This document shows positions 7,268 to 15,143 of a DNA stretch of 50,781 bases, piece after piece; position 1 is the stretch's first letter, and the number at the start of each line of letters is the position of its first letter. A program made the translations under genes and the position numbers. The notes under the pieces were generated by a model. It did not search any database and was not told where the DNA came from. It saw nothing but the letters and a program-made list of their open reading frames with translations. The stretch is from Oscillospiraceae bacterium (lineage in GTDB: Bacteria; Bacillota; Clostridia; Oscillospirales; UBA929), in contig JAIRWH010000062.1 in the NCBI GenBank assembly GCA_031253545.1, forward strand, positions 1-50,781. Direction: 5' to 3'.

Positions 7268-10200
7268 TTGGAAACAATATGGCGCGTCATCACGGAAAAG
7301 AAGAAGGGCTTTGCGTCCGAGAGCGAGCGCCTTCTCGCGGACATCAACGGCTTTTTGGGGCTGAAGGCCTCCGGCGTGAGGCTTTTCAACATATACGACG
7401 TGCAGGGCGCGCCGGAAGGCGGCATAGACGCCGCCTTATACACGGTGTTCGGCTCCGCCGCCGAAGATACCGTGTATCGCGAACACCTTCCGCCGTTTCC
7501 GCCGGATACCGCGCGGCTTGCCGTTCAGGCGCTGCCCGGTCAGTTCGACGTGCGCGCGGAGTCCTGCGCCCAATGCCTGCAAATGCTTTGGGGCGGGGCG
7601 CGCCCCTTAGTGCGCCACACATTGCTCGCCGTCGCGGAGGGCATGGCAAGCGAGCATTTGCCGCGCCTGAAAAGCCACCTCATAAACCCCGTGGAATCGC
7701 GCGAGGCTTCGCTCGACAAGCCCGCTTCCCTCACGCGCGGCGCGGCCGAACCGGAGCCGGAGGGCGTGTGCGAGGGTTTCACGGCGTTGGGCGAGGCGGG
7801 GCTTGCCGCCTTTGCCGCCGAACATAAATTGGTTATGGACACGGAAGATTTGGCCCACCTGCGCGACTATATGCGCTCGGAGGGCAGGGAGCCCACCGTG
7901 GCGGAGCTGCTCATCGCGGACGCCTACTGGTCCGACCATTGCCGCCACACCACGTTCCGCACGGAGCTCACGGAGATAGACACAGACGACCCGCGCGCGC
8001 GCGCGGCTCTTGACGCGTATTACGCCATTGAGGGCGAAGGGGCCGCCACCCTCATGGGCATGGCCACGGCATCCATGCGCGCCCTGCGGCCGAAGGCGCT
8101 TGTGCGAAGCGCGGAGGTCAACGCCTGCACCGTCGCCGTCAAAGCGAGGGTGAACGGCCATGACGAAGACCGCCTTGTGCTCTTCAAGAACGAAACGCAC
8201 AACCACCCCACGGAAATCGAACCCTTCGGCGGCGCGGCCACATGCCTCGGCGGCGCAATCCGCGACCCGCTCTCCGGCCGCGCCTACGTATACCAAGCCA
8301 TGCGCGTCACCGGCAGCGCCGACCCGCGCGCCCCTTTTTCCGCCACGCCGCCCGGCAAACTGCCGCAGCGCGTCATTACCGCAAAGGCGGCGGCGGGCTT
8401 CAGCTCATACGGCAACCAAGTGGGCGTGGCCACTTGTTTTACCGACGAATACTACCACCCCGGCTACGCCGCCAAACGCTTTGAGTGCGGCGCGGTGGTG
8501 GGCGCGGTGCGCGAAAGCGCCGTGGCGCGGAGCGAACCGTTGCCGGGCGACGCCGTGCTGCTCGTGGGCGGGCGCACCGGGCGAGACGGCATAGGCGGCG
8601 CGTCCGGCTCCTCCGTGGCGCACAGCGAAGCGAGCGTTACCGAGCGGGCCGCCGAGGTGCAAAAGGGCAACGCCCCGGAAGAGCGCAAGCTCATGCGCCT
8701 TTTCCTCAACCCGGCCGTCACGCGCAAGGTCAAGCGTTGCAACGACTTCGGCGCGGGGGGCGTGGCCGTGGCGCTGGGGGAAATCGCCGAGGGGCTGCGG
8801 GTGGACCTGTCCGCCGTGCCGCTCAAATACGAAGGCTTGAGCGGGCGGCATATCGCCCTGAGCGAATCGCAGGAACGCATGGCCGCGGTACTCGCGCCGG
8901 AAGACGTGGATTATTTCATTCGCGAGGCGGCGAAGGAAAACCTTGAAGCCACGGTCGTAGCGCGCGTGACGCGCGGGCGGCGGTTTACGCTCGAACACAA
9001 CGGAGCCGTGCTCGCGGACCTTTCGCGCGAGTTTTTAGACAGCGGCGGGGCGAAAAAATACGCCCGCGCCCGCATACCGGCCCCCGCCCTCCCCGTCCCG
9101 CCCGTGCCCGAAGACTTGGGGCTTGCCGAACGCTGGCTGCTCACGGCAAGCCACCCGAACTTCTGCTCCAAGCGCGGTTTGCAGGAGATGTTCGACAGCA
9201 CCATCGGCTCCGGCAGCGTCCTCGCGCCTTACGGCGGACGCGCGGGGCTTTGCCCTTCCCAAGTCATGGCGGCGCTGCTGCCCGAAAGCGGCGCGGAGAC
9301 GGCCACGGTCATGAGCTGCGCCTTCGACCCGGAGCTTGCCGAGGCCGACCCGTTCGCCGGCGGTCATCACGCCGTCACGCTCTCGCTCGCGCGCCTCGCG
9401 GCGGCGGGGGTTCTCCCCGGCGGCGCCTACCTGAGCTTGCAGGAATATTTCCCCGCGCCGCAAGGCGACCCGTCGCGCTGGGGGCTGCCTTGCGCGGCGC
9501 TGCTGGGGGCGCTCTCGGCGCAGCTTGCGCTGGGCGTGCCGGCCATAGGCGGCAAGGATTCCATGTCGGGCACCTTCGAGGGCTTGGACGTGCCGCCCAC
9601 CATCGTCTCCTTCGCCCTCGGCCTTTGCCATGCCGAAAAGATAATCTCGCCGGACTTCAAGGCTTGCGGCAGCTGCGTGTACCTTTTCTCCGCGGACAAC
9701 GCGGAAGACCTGCCCGCCCTGTGGTCGCGCGCCTTGGAATATGGGCCGCGCTCGGCCTTTGCCGTGGACCGCTTCGGCGTTAGCGGCGGCATCATCAAGA
9801 TGAGCCTCGGCGGCTTCGGTTTCCGTTTCGACGACGGGTTTACCGATTATTTCGCCTGCCCCCCCGGCGCTCTGCTCGCGGAGCTGCCCGCCGCGCTTGC
9901 CGAACCCGCTCCCGGCGTGACGCTTGTGGGGCGCACCTCGGATTCGCCGTATATCGAAACCGCGAGCGCGCGCGTGCCGCTCTCGGCGCTGCTCGCCGCC
10001 TGGGAATCCCCGTTGGAGAGCGTGTTTCCCGCGCGCGCGCCTTCGGGCGCCGCCTCCGCGCCGCCCGATATACCCGTTTTGCGCCACGCTCCGCCGCGCC
10101 GGGCGGCAAAAGCGCCCTCGGCGGCGGCAAAACCCGCGGCCGTGATACCCGTGTTTCCGGGCACAAACTGCGAGCTCGACACGGCCCGCGCCTTGGAGGC

Positions 10201-10927
10201 GGCGGGCGCTTCGCCGAAACTTGTCATAATCCGCAACCTCACGCCCTCTTGGCTTGCCGACTCCGCCGAAGAATTGGAAAGGGCGCTCACGGAGGCGCAA
10301 ATGCTCGTCATACCGGGCGGGTTTTCCGGCAGCGACGAGCCGGACGGCTCCGGCAAATATATCGCCGCGTTTTTCCGCTCCGAACGCATAGCCGCCGCCG
10401 TGGGCGAACTGCACGGGCGCGGCGGGCTGATACTTGGCATATGCAACGGGTTTCAGGCGTTGCTGAAAATCGGGCTGCTGCCCTTCGGCGCGGTGACCGC
10501 GCCCGACCCCGACGCGCCCACGCTCACGCGCAACGCCATAGGGCGACATATGTCGCGTTACGCGCGCACCGCCGTATGCTCGAAACTCTCGCCCTGGCTC
10601 TCGCGCTGCGAGACGGGGGAGGTGTACACGGTGCCCGTGTCGCACGGGGAAGGGCGCTTCGCCGCGAGCGCGGAGTGGCTCGAACGCCTGCGCCTCGGCG
10701 GCCAAATAGCGCAGCAGTATTGCGACGAGGGCGGCCGCCCCGGCGCGGGGAGCGCCGTGAACCCAAACGGCTCGGCGTGGGCGGTGGAGGCCATATCAAG
10801 CCCCTGCGGGCGCATATTGGGCAAGATGGCCCACAGCGAACGCGCGGGTAAATACGTCGGCGTGAATGTGCCCGGGCAAAAATATCAGCCGCTGTTTGAG
10901 GGAGGCGTTGATTATTTTAGACTATAA
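7268..10927 (+). CDS. purL: Phosphoribosylformylglycinamidine synthase (single chain with C-terminal glutaminase domain)
   Basis: SDHCRHTTFRTE, FKNETHNHPTEIEPFGGAATCLGG, C-terminal FPGTNCELDTARA...GICNGFQALLKIGLLP; TTG start. Confidence 0.95.
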   Translation: METIWRVITEKKKGFASESERLLADINGFLGLKASGVRLFNIYDVQGAPEGGIDAALYTVFGSAAEDTVYREHLPPFPPDTARLAVQALPGQFDVRAESCAQCLQMLWGGARPLVRHTLLAVAEGMASEHLPRLKSHLINPVESREASLDKPASLTRGAAEPEPEGVCEGFTALGEAGLAAFAAEHKLVMDTEDLAHLRDYMRSEGREPTVAELLIADAYWSDHCRHTTFRTELTEIDTDDPRARAALDAYYAIEGEGAATLMGMATASMRALRPKALVRSAEVNACTVAVKARVNGHDEDRLVLFKNETHNHPTEIEPFGGAATCLGGAIRDPLSGRAYVYQAMRVTGSADPRAPFSATPPGKLPQRVITAKAAAGFSSYGNQVGVATCFTDEYYHPGYAAKRFECGAVVGAVRESAVARSEPLPGDAVLLVGGRTGRDGIGGASGSSVAHSEASVTERAAEVQKGNAPEERKLMRLFLNPAVTRKVKRCNDFGAGGVAVALGEIAEGLRVDLSAVPLKYEGLSGRHIALSESQERMAAVLAPEDVDYFIREAAKENLEATVVARVTRGRRFTLEHNGAVLADLSREFLDSGGAKKYARARIPAPALPVPPVPEDLGLAERWLLTASHPNFCSKRGLQEMFDSTIGSGSVLAPYGGRAGLCPSQVMAALLPESGAETATVMSCAFDPELAEADPFAGGHHAVTLSLARLAAAGVLPGGAYLSLQEYFPAPQGDPSRWGLPCAALLGALSAQLALGVPAIGGKDSMSGTFEGLDVPPTIVSFALGLCHAEKIISPDFKACGSCVYLFSADNAEDLPALWSRALEYGPRSAFAVDRFGVSGGIIKMSLGGFGFRFDDGFTDYFACPPGALLAELPAALAEPAPGVTLVGRTSDSPYIETASARVPLSALLAAWESPLESVFPARAPSGAASAPPDIPVLRHAPPRRAAKAPSAAAKPAAVIPVFPGTNCELDTARALEAAGASPKLVIIRNLTPSWLADSAEELERALTEAQMLVIPGGFSGSDEPDGSGKYIAAFFRSERIAAAVGELHGRGGLILGICNGFQALLKIGLLPFGAVTAPDPDAPTLTRNAIGRHMSRYARTAVCSKLSPWLSRCETGEVYTVPVSHGEGRFAASAEWLERLRLGGQIAQQYCDEGGRPGAGSAVNPNGSAWAVEAISSPCGRILGKMAHSERAGKYVGVNVPGQKYQPLFEGGVDYFRL

Positions 10928-12833
10928 ACACATTATCCCGCTCATAGACACCGCTCCCGGCGCTTTGGGGCGCGCGGGCGCGTACCTTGCCCGCGACGGC
11001 GGCAAGCGCTTGGTCGTGTCGGACGAAAACACGCGCGAAGCGGCGGGGCGGCGCCTATGCGAGAGCGCGCTCGCCGCGGGGGCGCGGCTCGACGAATTGG
11101 TCTTTCCGCGCGAGGAACTGACGGCGGACGAGAGCGCCATCGGGGCTTTGCTCGCGGCGGCGCGGCCGGAACACACGCTGCTCGTGGCCGTGGGGAGCGG
11201 CACCCTGAACGACTTATGCAAATACGTGTCTTTCAAGCTCGGCAAGCCGTTTGCCGTGGTCGGCACCGCGCCGAGCATGGACGGCTACGCTTCGAGCGGC
11301 GCGGCCATGACGTTGGGCGGCGTGAAGGTCACGCCGCAGACGCACTGCCCCCGGGCTCTGTTTTGCGACCCGGAGATACTCAAAGACGCGCCCGCCGGCA
11401 TGCTCTGCTCCGGCTTGGGCGATATGCTCGGCAAGGTCAGCTCTCTCGCCGACTGGGAACTTTCCCACGCCGTGACGGGCGAGGCCATGCCCGAACCCAT
11501 ACGCCTTCTCATGCGCGACGCGCTCACGGCCGTGACGCAAAACGCCCTTGCCGCCGCGCGGCGCGACACGGCGGCCGTGCAAGCGCTCACGGAGGGGCTG
11601 ATACTCAGCGGCATCGCCATGACGCTCTACGGCGATTCGCGCCCCGCCTCCGGCACGGAACACCACCTTTCCCACTACTGGGAATCAACCTGCCTTGCCG
11701 AAGGCCGAAAACCCGCCCCGCACGGGCAGAAGGTCGGGGTGGCCACGCTCTGCGCCCTGCGCCTCTGGCAATATCTGCCGCGCGGCTCGGCGCGCCCGGC
11801 GCTTGCCGCCGCCGAGAAGATTGCCGCCGCGTTGCCCCCGCTCTCGCAAATAGAGGAAACGCTCGCCGCCTCCGGCGCGCCGCTCACGCCCGCCCAAGTG
11901 GGCGTGCACCCCGCCATGCTGCGTGACAGCGTGCTTTACGCCAAAGACCGCAAACCCACATACACGCTGCTCCGGCTGCTGCACGAGCACGGGCTGCTCG
12001 AAAAAGCCTCGCGCGACCTCGCGCGCGATTGGGGGCTTGCCGCCGCCGCGAAAAGCCGTTGCTTTGTGCTGGACTTAGACGGCACCACGTATCTGGGCGA
12101 AAAGCTCATACCGGGCGCGCGGGAGTTTTTGGAGCGCGTGGAGGCGTCGGGCAGGGAATATGTGTTTTTCACCAACAATTCGTCCAAAGACAAGCGGGAA
12201 TATTTGGAAAAGCTCGCCGCCTTGGGCATCGCCGTGCCGCCGGAGAAAATGCTCACCTCCGCGCAGGTGCTCATCGAGTTCCTGCAAACGGAGCGCGCGG
12301 GCAAGAGCGTGTGGGTGGCGGGCACAGACGCGCTGCTGCGCGCCTTCCGCGAAGCGGGCATCGAGCCGCAGGGCGAAAACCCCGACATTGCCGTTATCGG
12401 GTTCGACACGGGCATAACCTACGAAAAGCTGCAAAAGCTGCACAATATTGTCTCCGGCGGGGCGGAGTTCCTCGCCGTGCACACAGACTACGCCTGCCCC
12501 GTGCAGGGCGGCTCCATGCCCGACTGCGGCTCCTTGGCAAAAGTCGTCACCGCCTCGGCGCGCGCGGCCGAGCCGCCGCATTTCGGCAAACCCTCCGCCC
12601 GCGCGCTGGGCTACATAGCGCGGCAAACCGGCTTTCGCGAAGCCGAGCTTTGCTTTGTGGGCGACAGGCTTTACACGGACATCGCCGTCACGGCGGGCAC
12701 GGCGGCCTCCTCCGTGCTGGTGCTCAGCGGCGAGAGCCGGGAGGAGGATGTGCCCGGCTATCCGGCCGCCTGCCCGGACATGATAGCGCCGAGCGTGGCG
12801 GACATCGCCTTTCCCGCGGGTGCGCGGCCATGA
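10908..12833 (+). CDS. Fusion of AraM/EgsA-type sn-glycerol-1-phosphate dehydrogenase and HAD-IIA (NagD/AraL-like) phosphatase
   Basis: GSGTLNDLCKY, GTAPSMDGYASSGAAM, SGTEHHLSHYWE, then DLDGTTYLGEKLIPGA, FFTNNSS, FVGDRLYTDI; TTG start at 10908 likely (ORF open from 10866). Confidence 0.88.
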   Translation: MIILDYKHIIPLIDTAPGALGRAGAYLARDGGKRLVVSDENTREAAGRRLCESALAAGARLDELVFPREELTADESAIGALLAAARPEHTLLVAVGSGTLNDLCKYVSFKLGKPFAVVGTAPSMDGYASSGAAMTLGGVKVTPQTHCPRALFCDPEILKDAPAGMLCSGLGDMLGKVSSLADWELSHAVTGEAMPEPIRLLMRDALTAVTQNALAAARRDTAAVQALTEGLILSGIAMTLYGDSRPASGTEHHLSHYWESTCLAEGRKPAPHGQKVGVATLCALRLWQYLPRGSARPALAAAEKIAAALPPLSQIEETLAASGAPLTPAQVGVHPAMLRDSVLYAKDRKPTYTLLRLLHEHGLLEKASRDLARDWGLAAAAKSRCFVLDLDGTTYLGEKLIPGAREFLERVEASGREYVFFTNNSSKDKREYLEKLAALGIAVPPEKMLTSAQVLIEFLQTERAGKSVWVAGTDALLRAFREAGIEPQGENPDIAVIGFDTGITYEKLQKLHNIVSGGAEFLAVHTDYACPVQGGSMPDCGSLAKVVTASARAAEPPHFGKPSARALGYIARQTGFREAELCFVGDRLYTDIAVTAGTAASSVLVLSGESREEDVPGYPAACPDMIAPSVADIAFPAGARP

Positions 12834-14008
12834 ACGTCAACACGTTGGGCTTATATATCCATGTGCCGTTTTGCGCCTCCAAGTGCGATTACTGCGACTT
12901 CTACTCGCTGCCCGGGCAAAGCGAGGATACGCGCGACAAGTATGTGAGCGCCATGCTCGCGCACATGAAGGAAACGGCGGCGTTCACGGGCAAAGCCTTG
13001 AAAAACGGCGGGGCCGCCGTGGATTCGCTCTACTTCGGCGGAGGCACCCCGCCGCTGCTGGGCGTAAAACGCCTGCGCGCGTTGCTGCTCGCCGCAAAAA
13101 AGCTCTGGTCGTTCTCGCCCGCCGCCGAGGTCACCTTGGAGGCCAACCCCGAAAGCCTTGGGTTTAAGGAAATGAAAAAACTCCGCGCGCTCGGCGTGAA
13201 CCGCCTGTCTTTCGGTGTGCAGGCCACGCAAGACGAACTGCTGCGCCTGCTGGGCAGAAGGCACACGGGTCGGCAGGCGCTCTCGGCCATTGAGGACGCG
13301 TTTCGCGCGGGGTTTACCAACGTGGGCGCGGACTTGATGTACGGCATACCCGGCCAGACGCGCGAAGCGCTTATGTCGTCGCTTAACGCGGTGATTGCCC
13401 TGAAAGCGCGGCACGTATCGCTCTATTGCCTGAAAATCGAGGAAAACACGCCCCTCGCCCGCCAAGGCCTCGCCCCCCCGCCCGACGACGAGCTTGCCGA
13501 CCTCTATCTTGCCGCCGTGGAACACTTGCGCCTCGCGGGCTACGGGCAATACGAAATCTCCAACTTCTCGCTGCCGTCTTACCAATCGCGGCATAACCTG
13601 AAATATTGGAACCTCGGCGCGTATATCGGCTTCGGCCCCTCGGCCCATTCCGATTTTTCCGGCAAGCGTTACAGCAACGTGCCCGACCTTGCCGCCTATG
13701 TAACGGGGGTGCTCGAAGGCGGGGAGGTGGTGGACGAGATTGCCAAAATCTCGCCCCCCGAACGCGCGGGCGAATATATCATGCTCGGCCTGCGCACCAC
13801 GCGCGGCATATCGGGCAACCATTATTCGCGCGAATACAAGGTTAGTTTTGACGTGATAGAGAAACGCTTGGAGGCGCTCGAGAAGCTCGGCTGCTCCGAA
13901 CGCGACGGCGAACGCTGGCGCTTAACGCCCAAAGGCTTTCTTGTGTCCAACCGCATACTCTCCGAGTTGCTCGACACGCCCGTGTCCGGCGGCACGGCGC
14001 GGTTTTGA
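12830..14008 (+). CDS. hemW: HemW-like radical SAM protein
   Basis: YIHVPFCASKCDYCDFYS, YFGGGTPPLL, GVQATQDELLRLLGRRH; ATGA overlap with upstream gene. Confidence 0.88.
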   Translation: MNVNTLGLYIHVPFCASKCDYCDFYSLPGQSEDTRDKYVSAMLAHMKETAAFTGKALKNGGAAVDSLYFGGGTPPLLGVKRLRALLLAAKKLWSFSPAAEVTLEANPESLGFKEMKKLRALGVNRLSFGVQATQDELLRLLGRRHTGRQALSAIEDAFRAGFTNVGADLMYGIPGQTREALMSSLNAVIALKARHVSLYCLKIEENTPLARQGLAPPPDDELADLYLAAVEHLRLAGYGQYEISNFSLPSYQSRHNLKYWNLGAYIGFGPSAHSDFSGKRYSNVPDLAAYVTGVLEGGEVVDEIAKISPPERAGEYIMLGLRTTRGISGNHYSREYKVSFDVIEKRLEALEKLGCSERDGERWRLTPKGFLVSNRILSELLDTPVSGGTARF

Positions 14009-14571
14009 GCGACATGGAATGGCTTGCGGCGTTTTTGGGCAACCCCGGGCGCAAGTACGCCCACACGCGCCACAACATAGGTTTCCTCACGGGCGACATT
14101 GTGGCGCGCCGCCTCGGCGTGAGGTTCAAGAAACTGCGTTTCGGCGGGGTGTGCGCCGAAAGCGGCAACGTGCTCCTGCTCAAACCCCAACTGTATATGA
14201 ACTGCTCCGGGCAATCGGTCTGCGCGGCGAGCGCGCATTATCGCCTGCCGCCGGAGCGCGTGCTCGCGGTGTACGACGACGTGTCGCTGCCGCCCGGCAA
14301 GCTGCGTGTGCGCAAGGGCGGCGGGAGCGGCGGGCACAACGGCGTGAAGGATATAATAACGCGCATGGGCAGCGAAGGCTTCCCCCGCGTGAGAATCGGC
14401 ATCGGCGCGAAGCCGCGCCCGGACATAGAGCTGATTGACTGGGTGCTGGGCGTGCTCACCAAAGAGGAGCGCGCGGTGTTGGATACCGCCCTGCCGCTCG
14501 CGGCAAGCGCCGTACTCGCCGTGTTCGCGGACGGGGTGGAGGCGGCGATGAACACGTATAATAGTTGTTAG
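14005..14571 (+). CDS. pth: Peptidyl-tRNA hydrolase
   Basis: LGNPGRKYAHTRHNIGF, KPQLYMNCSGQSV, GGSGGHNGVKDII; stop codon lies in heptad repeat. Confidence 0.93.
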   Translation: MSDMEWLAAFLGNPGRKYAHTRHNIGFLTGDIVARRLGVRFKKLRFGGVCAESGNVLLLKPQLYMNCSGQSVCAASAHYRLPPERVLAVYDDVSLPPGKLRVRKGGGSGGHNGVKDIITRMGSEGFPRVRIGIGAKPRPDIELIDWVLGVLTKEERAVLDTALPLAASAVLAVFADGVEAAMNTYNSC

Positions 14572-14585
14572 TGGTTAGTGGTTAG
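14563..14585 (+). repeat. Heptad repeat array A (GTTAGTK)n
   Basis: agttgttagtggttagtggttag. Confidence 0.9.
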
Positions 14586-14697
14586 GAGACGGGGGAGGCG
14601 AAGGGACGAACGAGGGAGCGGGGGCGCGGGGGCGGCAGCCCTCAACCGTACCCGAAAGGCGCGTTCTCCGTCCCCGTTGCGGGGGTGCGGGGGTTGC

Positions 14698-14742
14698 GGG
14701 GGCGAAGCCCCCGCTCCTTTGCGGGCGGGCGGGCGGGAATGA
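14698..14742. repeat. Dispersed G-rich repeat unit, copy 1
   Basis: gggggcgaagcccccgctcctttgcgggcgggcgggcgggaatga; second copy at 31221-31264. Confidence 0.85.
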
Positions 14743-14744
14743 AC

Positions 14745-14773
14745 TTGACTTATTGCCCGCGTTGTGATATAAA
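14745..14773 (+). promoter_or_regulatory. Promoter of type I toxin-like transcript
   Basis: TTGACT(14745-14750)-17-TATAAA(14768-14773). Confidence 0.75.
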
Positions 14774-14838
14774 CCTTATGGGCGTTGCCATAACGGTAGG
14801 CGGTTAGCCAATACCCTCCGTGAAAGGGGGTGAGGCCG

Positions 14839-14928
14839 ATGTTGTCTTTGTACGAAATACTTTCATTGCTTCTCGCGGTAATCGCGATTGCGCTTAATTG
14901 GAAGCTCGGCAAAGGCAAGAAGAAATAG
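14839..14928 (+). CDS. 29-aa hydrophobic peptide, putative type I (holin-like) toxin
   Basis: MLSLYEILSLLLAVIAIALNWKLGKGKKK*; SD AGGGGGTGAGG upstream within a hairpin; below ORF-track length cutoff. Confidence 0.75.
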   Translation: MLSLYEILSLLLAVIAIALNWKLGKGKKK

Positions 14929-14998
14929 CCGCCCCGGTCAAGGTTAGCGGCTATTCTCGCTTTCCTAGGCTAACCGCTTATCGGCAACGCCCTTTTAT
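14918..14998 (-). ncRNA. Putative antisense RNA antitoxin overlapping the 3' end of the 29-aa ORF
   Basis: Minus-strand TTGACA(15033-15028)-17-TATAAT(15010-15005); terminator-like 9-bp stem AATAGCCGC/GCGGCTATT (14955-14947 with 14932-14924) followed by TCTTCTT. Confidence 0.7.
14942..14996 (+). terminator. 3' hairpin/terminator of toxin transcript
   Basis: GGTTAGC(14942-14948)...GCTAACC(14969-14975), then GGCAACGCCCTTTTAT. Confidence 0.55.
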
Positions 14999-15039
14999 AT
15001 GCCCATTATACCGCCGGGCGAGGGGCTTGTCAAGGGGTT

Positions 15040-15073
15040 TTAGTTGTTAGTTGTTAGTTGTTAGTTGTTAGTG
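15040..15073 (+). repeat. Heptad repeat array B
   Basis: tagttgttagttgttagttgttagttgttagtgg. Confidence 0.9.
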
Positions 15074-15143
15074 GACGGGGGAGCGGGGGCGCGGGTAGGC
15101 GGTTCGGCGCGGCGGGGCCGCGGCGGGAAGGGGTAACGGCATT

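Noticed and set aside
9035-10705. 556-aa minus-strand ORF in purL
   Set aside because: Antisense shadow, Arg/Gly/Ala-rich, no recognisable domain.
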